The translations under genes and the position numbers were made by a program. DNA of 64,000 nucleotides from Fragilariopsis cylindrus CCMP1102 (Eukaryota > Bacillariophyta > Bacillariophyceae > Bacillariales > Bacillariaceae): positions 744,001 to 808,000 of the forward strand of contig FMBT01000289.1 of assembly GCA_900095095.1 (NCBI GenBank). Direction: 5' to 3'. This document shows positions 44,977-57,289 of the stretch, one piece after another. The stretch's first letter is position 1. The number at the start of each line of letters is the position of its first letter. A model generated the notes under the pieces. That model was not told where the DNA came from and searched no databases. It saw only the letters and a program-made list of their open reading frames with translations.

Positions 44977-45449
44977 GATTGCTATTGAGCCTACTGTACT
45001 ATAGGTGATCGATTTGGGCTATTAGCGTGTGTTGCCCGTAAGTCGCGGGGGTCTGCTTTTAGAATTGAGACTGACTGCTTTCGTTATCAATCAATTGGTA
45101 CTTTCAAGACTTCGGTGCTAATGTTATCATCAATGACAGGGAGGTCGAGGTTTGAGTGTGGAATTGAATTCAAAAATGAACGGCGTTGTTGAGTTTAAAG
45201 GTTGTTTTCACGCGTTGTTCATAACGAGACAAATACAAGTTAAAAGTTAAGGACTATTTCAGTATTTGAGTTTTAACGAAATCAATACTAAACTTCCAAC
45301 TTCCAACTTAAAAACTAAAAAAGATTTATACTGTAATCAATTCGACAATGACGATAGCATTGATTGACAATAAATTAATTGAAGCCATACTACGTTTAAA
45401 AAATTTAGCTCAGAACACCTAAGAAACAGAGAATTCACCAGCCAGATAC
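44977..45449. promoter_or_regulatory. Divergent promoter region, Nup160-like / AdoMetDC paralog
   Basis: 473 bp between start codons at 44976 (minus) and 45450 (plus). Near 45295 there is a short tandem ACTTCCA repeat. It shares no obvious motif with the region upstream of the first fusion gene at 3113-3420. Confidence 0.45.
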
Positions 45450-47714
45450 ATGATGCAGAACGGAGCCTCTAATCATACCTATCAAAGGGTCGAAAATGAT
45501 GCCGCCGTATTATCAGACGATGACACTACAAGTAGAAGCGAAGCAGATCGTTACCGAGTAAAGGTTTCGCTTCGTTTTATGATTTTAAGCATGCTTTCTT
45601 GTTGGCTTCTTGCCTTCGCTGTGGGTCGGACGGCCCGTACCGTATTAATTGTCGGTCCGCAACAACGTGTCTTAGAATTACATATGGCATTAGAACTCCG
45701 TGAACAAGAGAATAGCAACGTTATGCAACTTCCGAACCCCGTATTGAAAAATAAGCCAATTCCACAGACAACCTATACGTCGATGAATTTCGATACGGCA
45801 CGTTCTTTTTCTATTAATTCTCGATGGGTCGTTACGGATGGAGATGACATTGAACTAGACAACGGTGGTGTATGCGAATCATCTTTGTCCGAACAAGAAT
45901 GTCAGATCAAATTGGAGGTACAGGAAGCAATTCAGAAACAACAACCTATAAGTAGTGACGGAAGTTACAACGAAGATGAAGAATTCCATTTGCCCGCGGG
46001 TCAACATTTACTGATGGATATCCGAAATGTAGAATCATCATTCTTGGCATCTGAAGAAAGACTTGCAAAAGCTATGTTGGACGTCGTTGGGGGCTGTGGT
46101 TTGACTCTATTATCCTATCATTGCCATAGACTCAAACCAGCCGGAGTATCCTGTGTTGGAGTCCTACTGGAGAGTCATGTTTCATTCCATACCTGGCCGT
46201 CTCAAGGTGTCGTGACGCTAGACTTGTTCACGTGTGGGTCCCAATCTCTTCTGCCAATTGTTGAAACTGTCGAACGACTCTTTGGCGTACCGGCTACCTC
46301 CGATGGAATCGAAACTGTATGGGCATACAAAGTTAGAGGATTTGGTGATGAAACAGAAGAAGAGTTAGCAGATCTGTTTACTTTTCCTATTGGTACAATG
46401 ACGGAATACAAAAAGGAATTAGTATCGCTCGAAAAAACTGATCAATACAACCAAAGAGTTGATGTGTATGACGTTCTTCGACCAGTGTACCAGAATTTTG
46501 AACAATACAAGCGCTCATTGCTCAATGATGGTTCGTACGAATCACGATACAAAGAGATTTTCCAACCTGATCGGATCCTTTTCGTGAATGGTGTTCTACA
46601 ATCAAGACGGTCATCTGAAATACCCTATCACGAAGCATTGGTCCATCCGGCTATGCTCGCCCATGAATCCCCCTCGCGTATATTGTTGTTAAACTGCGGA
46701 GGAGGCGCTGCGTTGCGTGAAGTATTGAAGCATAAAGGAGTAGAATCAGTGATCATGGTGGAAGAAGAAAAACAAGTTATCGATATTTCCAAGGAGTTCT
46801 TCCCAGAATACCATGATTGTAGCAACATTCAAGGCGGCATCCATCATTGTTTGGACGACGATAGGGTTGAATTGATCTATAGTGATATATACGATTGGTC
46901 CGACAGTCAATATGAGGAAAAGACTGGACTAAGCTTTGATGTTATCATTATGGATGATACGTAAGTACAAGTGATTTTTCGTTGCTTTTGTTGTTGTTAT
47001 TATTGCTTGCTAACTTTTCTTATTTATAAACTATATTCACACTATGATTACTGTTTTTATTTATTTATTTGGATGTCCTTCTCTAGTTACTATGTTGGCA
47101 ACACGAAAGAAGGGGAGGACGATTTCGAGATGTTTTTATCTTCGTTGCTATTACCCGACGGCGTATTAGCTGCCCAGGTGGGAGATGCTGTGTCCCTCAA
47201 TACAGCGGCAACTGGGAATCCTGATATGAAAGGACGCTTTGCGTTCGTTAATAGTCTACGAGAGAATGGCTTCCTTAAAATTGACGACTACGAGGAGGTA
47301 TGTATAAATCTAAATCTTGCTTGTATTTGGGGGCAGATATAAACCACATGGTATCGAATGAAATGAAATGACTTACTCACCTATATATTATGTAAACAAT
47401 TCTTATTATGTTGTGCGATATAAATAAATATGATATAGGGACATCTTGGTTTTTCAAATCCCTGGCAATTTTTAATAGCGTTTAAGAATAATGAACCAAG
47501 GATGGCGTGGGATTTTGCGGCATCCTCATGGGGAGATATGCACATTAGCCAACGAATATTGCCTACGCCAACTGGTGATTCGTCATTGATCCACTTTGAT
47601 GGTGCAGTTATGCAGAGTTATTCCTATCCAAATAAAGCCAGTGAGGTAGTATATTGTCGGGCAAATCCAAAATCTGATTCCTGTATCAAAGGTCGTGGAT
47701 TTGGAATGGAATAA
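45450..47714 (+). CDS. AdoMet decarboxylase / aminopropyltransferase-like fusion, no SET domain
   Basis: Exons 45450-46960, 47087-47297 and 47439-47714 give 665 aa. It is a paralog of the 135-3112 gene. The N-terminal anchor is at about 42-58. The decarboxylase (about 182-315) is intact: Ser242, His247 and Cys262 in ESHVSFHTWP and LFTCG, same +5/+20 spacing. The aminopropyltransferase half keeps YHEALVHPAM and ALREVLKH, but GGGEG has become NCGGGA (415-420) and DALD has become DDTYY. Dicarboxylate binding and catalysis may therefore be impaired or altered. The protein ends DSCIKGRGFGME, exactly where SET sequence begins in the paralog. Intron 1 matches the paralog's intron in position and phase; intron 2 is unique to this copy. 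It could supply decarboxylated AdoMet or act as a regulator. Confidence 0.88.
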
Positions 47715-48575
47715 CCATGATGATTGATACGCCATGATTTAAGTGACTACAGACTTTTTTTTTGAAGTAGTGAGTCTAGCATTTAAAATAAAATAAATAA
47801 ACAAACAAACTCTGATTGACATATCCTTGTTTTTAGAATGAGGATAATTTTAAATATATAAATAATGTAACTATATCATTTTTTGACAATCGATTAAGAG
47901 CCACGCAAATCTGACAAATCTTGCACTTTGGAGTTGTATATAAACAGTGCGTAATCTTTCTGTTGGTGGTTAGGGTAGCCGTTTTTTTTGGCTCTCTCTC
48001 TCTCTTTGTTTGTTTGTTGAAAAGATTCGAAGCAGGGTTAATTTCAAAGTTTCTTTTTGTTTTTGTCAAGTGAAGCCGGAAATAATTTTTTAAATTAATT
48101 TAGACAAGCAGACACATATCCCAAATAAATGAATAACGGAAGTAGGGCTTAACAAAATAAACGGGCTTATTTCGCGTTCTGCATTGCGTTTTTTGCAAAG
48201 ACATCGTTGTTTTTTTATTGTTCGCTCGTGCCAGAAATCGGAAGCATATACATTCAGCTTTGAGCATGGAGCACTACTGAATTCAATCAATCGACTGACT
48301 CTAGACTGTTATTAAACCTCTTAAATAATGAGAATCTCCGCTTTAATAGTGTACTTTCACACATCTAAACAAATATAATAGAATAGATCAATTCTCAACG
48401 AGAATTCTGTACTCAAGTTCCATTGACGTTTTCTACCTATCGGTTATCGGTCGCTGCTTTGCCCGGGGTGGTTTTGTCATTCAGAACGAGAGTCGCCAGA
48501 CCATAATCAAATTGACCGATTTTTTTTCTGAAATTGTAGGAAGGTTGTACAAAGTCAAGTACAGTAATCAGTACT
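47715..48575. other. Intergenic region
   Basis: 861 bp after the AdoMetDC paralog. Contains a CT-rich run (CTCTCTCTCTCTCT near 47993) and TTTG repeats, then the promoter of the EXS gene. I looked for a leftover SET domain just after the stop at 47714 and saw none. Confidence 0.5.
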
Positions 48576-51006
48576 ATGGACTTATCGGTTATTGCTGCTG
48601 TTGGTTCCTTTGTTGTATCGGAACGGGTATTGAAACCAAAGGCAACAGTCTTAGTAATTCTCGGTTTGGTTCTAATTTATGATTTAAAAACGAAAACACA
48701 CGATGTATCATCTCTTCGAGTATATCGAGGTACGATTCGATTCGTTTCATTCGTTTCTATGCAGATTGGTGGAATTAATCTAAAGGAAGAAATGGGTAAT
48801 ATTTCAAAAAAAAACTCACATCATTTTTGTTTCTTTCATCTTCCTTTTCGCTATATTTCTCAAAACAGGTCCTGCTTTAGTAGCGTTTACATTGATGATG
48901 GCTGCTTTTTCACTTCGGACATGGCGACGGAATGGTGTTGCATGTGATGAATTAATTTTTCTTCCTGGAACTCAGCACGGTCACCGAATCGGTGTCGTAG
49001 ATTCACCTTTAGTAGAATCCATACAATTGTCGGCATCGATGGATAATAATGATGATGACAACAATAATGATATTATTATCGACAATATCAATAATAATAA
49101 TAAAAATAATAGCAGCAATAGCAATAGCAATAGCAGTAGCAATACAAAGAACGACGACGGTAAGACCAACAATGATCCAATTCCGTCGACAACGGCAAGT
49201 GAAAGTTTCTCATCGTCCCAGCATTCTTATGCTGGAGACAATTTGGAAATGATATCACTTAAACGAAATGATAGTAATTGCAGTACGTCAGAAGTAAGCG
49301 CGACAAGCAGCGGCAGTAATATAAGGAGGGGCGCCGACGAGAATAAATCAGAAGTTGATGAAATAGAAAGCTGGAACGACGAAAATGACGAAACAGCAAC
49401 ACTCTCGACGGCGATAAACTCACCATCATTATTTCGTCGGTGTAACAATCGGAACCGCAACGATAACGAAGATGGGGTAGGATCAAGCAACAATAATTCG
49501 AATAATAATACGAGTCGTATTCAACGATGGATTGAAAATCATCCTCGATTAGCATATTTGTGGACATTCTTCTTTTCTCGATCGTCAGGATCCAACAATC
49601 AAGCGACGACCTACGCACCATCTGCACCGTCAGTCTTTGGGGCATCTCTGGATCTAAGTTTACCAGTCCTATTTAATTTTCATGTTTTTATAGTGGCCTT
49701 CACTCATATACAGGGACAAAACAAAGGGTTTTGGGTTGAAACTCCTGTAAAACTTCTACCAATTTGTTTTTTGACTGTGCTTTTAATAAGAGCTGTGATA
49801 CCACCATCGAAAAGAGTTCGATTTTGGTCAACGATGAAATTTACATTTACCGCACCCTTTCATAATGTGAATGTTAGAGACGAATTTATCGGAGATTGTT
49901 TAACATCATGGGTACGACCGGGACAGGATCTACTATTCGCACTAGTCTATTACGCTGTGGTTGTTTGGGGTGCCTTAATCAATGGATACAGTCTGACCAA
50001 ATGCGGAGAACTTCTAGAAGAGTCTTGGTGGTTGCACAACGTTATACTACCAACCTTTGCGATTATACCTCTTTTTCTAAAATACTTACAATGCCTGCGT
50101 TCGGCATACGACACAAACCAAAGATGGCCATACATAGGGAATGCACTGAAGTATCTTTCGGCCTGTTTGGTTATAGTATATGGCACGACACATCCCGATC
50201 AACGGAAATCCTCTACTACCTGGATAGTATGCTTTATCGTCGCTTTGGTGTATCAAATATTCTGGGATGTTGTGATGGATTGGCAGCTGTTCGAAATACA
50301 ACGCGATATATCGGTGGTCATGGCGGATGCTACAAACTCTGAATCGTCAACAATTTCTAGTGTCCGGCCCGATTCTAAGATCTTACTGAGCTTCCAAATA
50401 TATATAGTACAACCCATTGTGGATCGCTACCAACGATTGAGGGCAATAATACCAGGCTGGAGTCATATACAATTACGACAGAAGCGTTTATACAAGAACG
50501 AATCATTCTACTGGAAAATTTTTGCACTTAATTTTTTAACAAGATTTACATGGATGTGTTGTTTCATCCCGGCCTACCATGTTTCACGAAGTGAAAGGGG
50601 GACCAGTACAGTCGTTTTAACGTCAATCAGTGATGTTAACAGCTATTGGGGAGTCCTACTGCCAATCACTGAAATCTTCCGACGTACATTGTGGGGATTT
50701 TTATATTTGGAAAATGAAACCTTGAAGATGATGGATGCCGATTCCAAATATGAACAAGTACAAGGTGCAAGTTACAATGATGATGGAAGTGAAGGGGATG
50801 CAAATTCAAAATTTGATGAACATCGATCATTTCGTAGTCAATTATTGCCAACGTGGTTAGATAAACAACAACAGGTGGCCCACAGTGCGGCCACTAGTGC
50901 TAGTGGAGCTAAACAGCAAAAGCAGGTCGTTCGAAAAATGTTTATTGCTGAATTGTACATGTGGGCTGCAGCCTTTGTCATTTTGAGTGTTTTGGTTGCT
51001 AGATAA
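48576..51006 (+). CDS. EXS-domain (ERD1/XPR1-type) membrane protein without SPX
   Basis: Exons 48576-48729 and 48869-51006 (junction in a Gly codon) give 763 aa. N-terminal hydrophobic segments are followed by a long low-complexity insert: an Asn/Ser run encoded by AAT/AGC repeats (about residues 100-125), then acidic, disordered sequence to about 260. The EXS domain fills the rest: ETPVKLLPICFLTVLLIRAV, FRDEFIGD-type motif VNVRDEFIGDCLTSWV, YLQCLRSAYDTNQRWPYIGN and VYQIFWDVVMDWQL. EXS proteins with SPX export phosphate; those without SPX, such as yeast Erd1, recycle phosphate or retain Golgi enzymes. Lack of SPX favours an Erd1-like role, by inference. Confidence 0.83.
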
Positions 51007-51125
51007 TTCGAATAGGGAAATCGTTAATACTACATACATGTACAGTAGGTACTAAAATACACAATAGCAATTTCTTATTCTGTGATGTTACACTATTTTT
51101 TACATAACGCATATATACTTCGTCT

Positions 51126-53814
51126 TTATTCTGGATCCACGTATAATTGGTTCAACAACTCCTCGATCTTGTACGGTGAATACTTAGTATACTCATTTTG
51201 ATGTTTCTTCGAAAACCGGATTTTCGAGTATTTATCGTAAAATCTGCGATAATTTGGGAGAAAGACTCCTGCAACTTCTTTTTGCAAAAGATCACGGAGC
51301 CTTGGATCTACAACACACAGATCTTTGTGTTCTTCAAAGATACGTTCAAAGTCTAAATAGAAACGAAAATCGGAACAACAGAGGAGAGATAACATGAATG
51401 AGACATCACGAAAATAAAAGTCAACCAGAAGTATTATTGGAATCAAATCAAATCCTCGTATTTACCTTCGTTAAAGCCACTGAAACGGCTTTTAATCAAT
51501 CGTCCACTATCCAAAGACAATATGGTATCATTCTTTTGATACTCAAGTTCATCGTGCTCTACTGAAGTCAAGTGAGTATTAAGTGCCTCCCATTGACCAA
51601 GGTACTTCCCTTTTTCTGACTCAAAAAGTTTATTCACCTTGTCTACAAACCAAGAACTCTCTATCCTAAAGTCATCATAATTGCCCATGATACTTTCTCC
51701 GGTTGGACCAAGCTCGTCACGAAGATAAAAGGTATTGTTCATCATGAACATGCTGCTTCTAGCGTGACCGATGTCAGCAGAATGTTTTGTGTAGTTAAGG
51801 GCCTTACCCTTGAGAGAATTGACGAGTCTCATAACAAGGAATCGGATAAATGAGTCCAATTCGCCTGCCTCTTCTCCCATGCCTGGGTCCCATGGCAACT
51901 GACGTCGTTTTGATACTGATTTGTATGCACTATCGAAAGGAGAAATCAACTTGACAGCTCGAACCACATCAATCGTTAAAAGGGCGACCCTGGCATCCTT
52001 AACTCGTTGTGCACTTCCTTTGACAGGGTCTTCTTGAATCGCCTTGGCAAGATTCTCTAATGTGCGTGCGGTATTTTTGACTGTTGTACGATGAATAGCA
52101 ATGCACAAGATTGATGCAAGACTTTGTGGTTCATCTCCGCCGTCACCAATGGGCATGTCACACAATTTCGCCAAGGAGGGTCCTAACATACGTACCCCGT
52201 CTAACATTCGTAGTCCTGCTGCCGCTGCAGAAGCCGTCTGACGAACTGTCAAGGGTGGCGGAGTTTCTCCTTTGACAGAACCCGAAGCATGTCCGATACA
52301 ACCTTCTTTTAAAAAGACAGTTTCGATAATATCCATGGTCTTGTCAACAATGGACGAAGCCACATGTGAATAAGCCGCTGCACATGCTTTCCGATAAAAT
52401 GGTGAGATCTCATCATTTACGGCATCCTCGTCAGCGATCTTCGTCAATGACGGTGAAACAACGGTTCGGTAGACATTCTTTTCACCAGCCACAACCACCA
52501 TACCGTGTTCTAAGCATCGAACCGCATCTCGCGCTGCTACATCAGCTGGGTCTCCCATAACATTGAAAGCAAACTTTTCTGCATTCTTTTTCCGTTCCTG
52601 CTTGAGTCGTCGATGGTATAGATCGACGCATCCGAATGCAACTGTCTTCCGCGATTCGCCGTATGCATCAACGTGAGGAAAGCCCGTCTTTAATGGGCGT
52701 TGTACCAGATTAGTGTACATTCCACTGCCAACTTTTTCAGTACGGACTACGCGATTTGCGGGATGGCCAAAGTGATGGGCTAGGCCAGGTGGTTCATGTC
52801 TATGTGGTGGACCTAATTGAAAACCGTTCCCACCGAGACATTCAAATATACCTCTTAATTCTCGTACCAGTCGTGCCTCCACCGGTTGATATTCTTCAAA
52901 TTCTCCAATACTTCGCAATAAATCCCGATTTTGGAGTGCCGCTGCTAGACGATCACGGGTCTAGAATGCAATTTATATCAGTACGAACCAATAATAATGT
53001 GTTAGGTGAATGTGATATCTGATGGAATATTGCAACCAATAGAGAAACTCCTACAATATATAGTTTAAATTCACATTATGTCATATAATGCATACTGGAT
53101 TTTCTTTTCCTTTTTATTCTTATATCAGTAACGTTACCAACAAACAAAAATTATGCAACGTACCTGTTGTGCCGTTTCATTCGCTGGTGTCACTGGACTT
53201 TCTCCTTCTTGTTTGACAACCCTTTTGATCCTCACGGCTTGGCCACTATCCATCAGATGAAAGGATTCTAATATACACATCGAAGATACTCCCATTTGAT
53301 GCACTCGTTCCAAAGACGATAATGAATTTCCAGTGGATCGCCAATGCCTACGATCGATGAAGAACTCGTATGCGTCACGAATAATTTCCATACTGTCAGC
53401 CGCGGCGTACAAATCCTGTTCGGTTAGGATAACATTCTTCTCTTTTTCAGAATTCTTATTGTCACCAAAGGGATTGTGTCGAGCAGGACCTTTCTTATCA
53501 CCACGTTTGCCAGATTTTTCGCTTTGCATGTGAACGATCCCACGATGCAACCGATCGATGGCTGGTTCACAGTCGTCTTTGGTATCAAACTTCTCCCTTG
53601 CATCTTTCATCAAAACAAGCGTAGCACCAAGATTGTTCGATGCCTTGCTTAGCATACTAGAGGCATCAGAGGCGGGTGATGTAAGAGAATCCAACTGCCT
53701 TGCTCGTTTCGTCAATTGATCACAACGAAGGCAGGCAGTAGATGTAGTACTTTTCATCTTTCGCAGACTTTTGTTGAGTGCGTCGATCCGACGCGACTCT
53801 GTTTGAATACCCAT
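51126..53814 (-). CDS. EXO70: Exocyst complex component EXO70
   Basis: Exons 53814-53164, 52960-51466 and 51352-51126 give 790 aa. N-terminal coiled-coil region (SRRIDALNKSLRKMKS), then a helical rod. The C-terminal family signatures are clear: SFIRFLVMRLVNSLKGKALN, SMFMMNNTFYLRDEL, WFVDKVNKLFE, FNEDFERIFEEH and VFLPNYRRFYDKYSKIRF. EXO70 binds PI(4,5)P2 and tethers secretory vesicles to the plasma membrane. In a diatom it could serve cell-wall or frustule exocytosis, which is inference. Confidence 0.88.
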
Positions 53815-54253
53815 TATATATGAATTATACGAGTACGTCGTATGATACTATTATGTGCTACAGTATTCTTTTTCAAATACTTTTTCAAAGTTTTCAAAGT
53901 TTAGCCAGAGATTAAATGGCTGAACTGAACGGATTCAAGATCCCCTAACTTTGAACTTAAGACCTTACCGGAATGCTTATTACACTGCGGATGAAGATAG
54001 TGATAACTATTTGAATACAGTACTTGAAGTACTAACTATTTGAAAATGAGTGAGATGTGAACAAAATTAGGACTAACTTAGTTCTTTTGTGTGATTTCTT
54101 CGGTGCACTCGAACTATTACGCGCTAACTCTACTGCTTTCGTTTGTATTTAATTAAATTTTAACTAACGTTACAGTATAATTTTGGAAAATAGATTACTT
54201 TTGCCTATTTTGGCCCCTCGAGATGTACTGAATTATACACAATCTGGAAACAA
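53815..54253. other. Intergenic region
   Basis: 439 bp between the EXO70 start (53814) and the end of the SYF1 gene (54254), both minus. No repeat or ORF of note. Confidence 0.45.
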
Positions 54254-57200
54254 TTAGCTATCCTTGACCAGACCACCAAAAACTGCGGCAGGAACCACCT
54301 TGGTGCTGATACCTTGAATCTTATCAACCTGATTATCAGTATTATTATCCGTCATTGAAGCGGTTTTATTTGTCGCTTCACTCTCGGTGTGTTCGTCGTG
54401 AACATCATCAGCATCACCCTCAAGCTCATCGACGAGTTCATCAATGTCGATTTCTTCGTCATCATCATCTTTATTTTGATCTGCCATTGCAGTCGCCTTT
54501 CGTAGTTTGGCTACCCGTTCTTCCATGTCGTCCAAATTTGCCGCTTGTGCCGACCTTTTCCCGCTACTACCACCCGGTACGAAACCAGAAATTGTCGACG
54601 TATTGGGATTTAACTTGACACCTTCCCGTTCTGCAATCATTTTCATGGCATCTTCGTTAGACAATGTTTCCGCTTTGAAATCGGTACCGCTCATTTCAGC
54701 GGCATTGTAGTTTACAGTGGAATAGGATGCTTCTACACTCCGTTTGATACGTAGCATTTCACGAAAGGTTTCTTCGTTACCGTGAGAAATCTCAAACTCA
54801 TTCCATGCCTTCCAGTATTCTTCATTCCGTCGAGGATCTGCCATTTGTGCACCATAGGTTAAGACGGCCCGGGCTCTATCAAATTCTTGAAGAGAGGTTT
54901 CCATACTGGCAAAGTCCAAACAAAGTTTGGCTGCTGCACCATCCTCCAAATCTTGAATGGCATTTTGGTAAATATCACGAGTGGCAGTCTGACCTAGGTA
55001 CTTCGCTGTTTTGGCAATAAAGAGTTGGTACGCCGTATACTTGTCCTCTCCTGGTACTGTTTTACACATTTGATGGTACACACCCAATGCTCGCTTCGTC
55101 AAACCGTGTTCTTCTTCGTACTTCCCATTTGTTAGAAAGAATTCAGTACTTTCCTCGGGTGGACAGGCATCTAGACATCGTTGGAAGAGATCCCGGGTTC
55201 TTTCTAGCTTGGTTTCTCCGTAGCGTTTTAGAAATGAATCCAGGTATGATTTCCAAATGAGTTTGACACCAGGATATTGAAAGAGTTCTATCCCACGCTC
55301 ATAAGCACTAAAAGATTCCTCAAAATATTTTTGCTCCGTCAAAAAAGTGGCAAAGTTCAAAATATGAAGAGGAGTGGCTACCTTTTGCTCAATAGCACGG
55401 CTGTATGCATCCTTAGTAGTTTGGGCCGTTCCAAGCGACTCTTCTAAATCCAAGAGCAAATCCCATAGTCGCAATGATTTAGGTAGGCCTCGAATCCATT
55501 TTGGAGCAAAGGGTGGAATTATCACGCTTGTCCTTATAATATCTAAGGCGTCATCCCAAGTCTCCTGTCGGAGCTCTAGTTCTACCCATGCCACATAACA
55601 TTCCGCCAAGTCGTCGACATTTTTGAACTCATAGACCCATTGATTACATATCCGATCAAAAAGATTGCGCGACTTGGCTACCTCCTTACAATCTTCTTCG
55701 TAAATTTTTGCCAGTTGTAGAACCATCTGATTGGAATTTCCACCCACGGTTCGTCGGGCCTTGACAGTTTTTAGACCTTCTTCCAAAGCGGCGGCCGCCT
55801 GGTGAACTTGGCCATTCTCCTTGTACAATCGAGCTCGTTTTAGCCATTCTCCTACGTCATCTGGATTTTGTCGTAGTAGAACACCATTGAGCAGAACCGG
55901 TCGACGCGCTGTTAAGTCTTCAGCTCGAGCCAATGCTAGTTCCAAATCGGACATACTATTTGGGCTCTTTCCATCATCCATTTGCTGCGGCAATAGAATA
56001 TCCCAATCATCGTCGTCATCGTCATCTTTCTCCTTTTCTTCCTGATTCTCATCTTCGTCCATCATATCAGCTTGACTTTCCATAGTAGCTTCCAATAGGC
56101 CCTCTTCGAATTGTAAGTACGCGTCCATTAAGATAGTGAAGTCACGTACTCGAGAAACTGATTCGATTGCCTCCTCGTACACAGAACGGGCCAATTGAAA
56201 TTCTCCCCGTCGAATCCATGCATCAGCTAGTTGACTCCACAATACACCCTCCATTTCTCGCGGCAAGTACCGGAGCGCTCCCGTTCCACTTTTAATGTTG
56301 CTACTACTATTATTACTGTTTGTTAATATCGCTCGAACGATCGCTTCGAAGTCCAGTCCTATTTCACTTTCGACTGGATGTCGTGTACAAATCTTAGCCA
56401 GGGACAACCACAAATCCTTGCGTTGCGCGGCGGTAGTTGATGTTACTGAATCGTTTGGACGGCTGGTACCACCACTCGTCCCGGCGCCACCGCCATCACG
56501 AACGTCGTCGTGGTTGAGCAAATCGACGTACATCAATGCCGCTTCACCCCATTGTCCCAAATCATCAGCTAAAAAATCAGCAACTTCCTTCGTTGCGGCT
56601 GGATTGTACTGTACGTACCGTCTCAAGACGGACAGTTTGGATTCCTTCGGAATGTACTTGGCGGCGGTACTAGCGTTGTTACTTTGATAATATTTTAACA
56701 AAACTGGCCATATTTTGTCGTGTTGAGTAACCGGTATTGCCTCTAACGCCCGATTTACTAAATGACGAAGTTGCGTGGGATGGATGGCAATATCGTCATT
56801 TTGATCGTCGTCATTTTTTCCTTCATTTTCGTCTTCGTGTTGATGTCGTGATTGTTGATTGTGAGCGAATTCTAAGTATGCCATCCATACTCTTGGAAAC
56901 TTATGAAGCGTCACAATCGCTCTTTCGAAACAACTCAAGACTGTGGACGACCCTCCCAGATCATGACAACGCGATAAAACAAATTCCCAGTGTAGCTTCC
57001 ATAATTTGTACGATCGGGGTAGAAGTTGAACGGACCGGCGACCAACCATGTCACGAAGTTGGACGAGTCCTCTGAGAGAGGGAGCATTATTTTGTTGTGT
57101 CTGTGTCTGCTTTGATTTTTTACCGTTCGTAATGTCGTTAATCATGACATCTATTTCTTCTAAGTATATCGTCCATGCGTTCACATTGTATGGATCCCCA

Positions 57201-57289
57201 CTGACAGTGTCTTCGTGATGGGGTAGACCTTTCATCGTGACTAATGTATTTGATTTTAATGGCAGTGCTTTTAGCAACACTCCTCCCAA
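54254..57289 (-). CDS. SYF1: Pre-mRNA splicing factor SYF1/XAB2
   Basis: Single exon, 1011 aa (human XAB2 is 855). Tandem HAT (half-TPR) repeats span most of the protein. The start region HEDTVSGDPYNVNAWTIYLE fits the family N-terminus. Diagnostic later segments: KFPRVWMAYLEFA, LLNGVLLRQNPDDVGEWLKR, NLFDRICNQWVYEFKNVDDL, AECYVAWVELELRQ and RDLFQRCLDACPP. The C-terminal tail is acidic (DDDDEEIDIDELVDE). SYF1 belongs to the Prp19/NTC complex and is required for spliceosome activation; XAB2 also links to transcription-coupled repair. Acidic inserts near residues 155-170 and 400-430 are lineage-specific. Confidence 0.92.
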   Translation of the reverse strand: MGGVLLKALPLKSNTLVTMKGLPHHEDTVSGDPYNVNAWTIYLEEIDVMINDITNGKKSKQTQTQQNNAPSLRGLVQLRDMVGRRSVQLLPRSYKLWKLHWEFVLSRCHDLGGSSTVLSCFERAIVTLHKFPRVWMAYLEFAHNQQSRHQHEDENEGKNDDDQNDDIAIHPTQLRHLVNRALEAIPVTQHDKIWPVLLKYYQSNNASTAAKYIPKESKLSVLRRYVQYNPAATKEVADFLADDLGQWGEAALMYVDLLNHDDVRDGGGAGTSGGTSRPNDSVTSTTAAQRKDLWLSLAKICTRHPVESEIGLDFEAIVRAILTNSNNSSSNIKSGTGALRYLPREMEGVLWSQLADAWIRRGEFQLARSVYEEAIESVSRVRDFTILMDAYLQFEEGLLEATMESQADMMDEDENQEEKEKDDDDDDDWDILLPQQMDDGKSPNSMSDLELALARAEDLTARRPVLLNGVLLRQNPDDVGEWLKRARLYKENGQVHQAAAALEEGLKTVKARRTVGGNSNQMVLQLAKIYEEDCKEVAKSRNLFDRICNQWVYEFKNVDDLAECYVAWVELELRQETWDDALDIIRTSVIIPPFAPKWIRGLPKSLRLWDLLLDLEESLGTAQTTKDAYSRAIEQKVATPLHILNFATFLTEQKYFEESFSAYERGIELFQYPGVKLIWKSYLDSFLKRYGETKLERTRDLFQRCLDACPPEESTEFFLTNGKYEEEHGLTKRALGVYHQMCKTVPGEDKYTAYQLFIAKTAKYLGQTATRDIYQNAIQDLEDGAAAKLCLDFASMETSLQEFDRARAVLTYGAQMADPRRNEEYWKAWNEFEISHGNEETFREMLRIKRSVEASYSTVNYNAAEMSGTDFKAETLSNEDAMKMIAEREGVKLNPNTSTISGFVPGGSSGKRSAQAANLDDMEERVAKLRKATAMADQNKDDDDEEIDIDELVDELEGDADDVHDEHTESEATNKTASMTDNNTDNQVDKIQGISTKVVPAAVFGGLVKDS

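Noticed and set aside
48001-48300. SET-domain remnant or further exon downstream of the AdoMetDC paralog
   Set aside because: I looked for GRGxFA, NHxC and GEEL-type motifs in 47715-48300 and found none; the short ORFs here are simple-sequence shadows.
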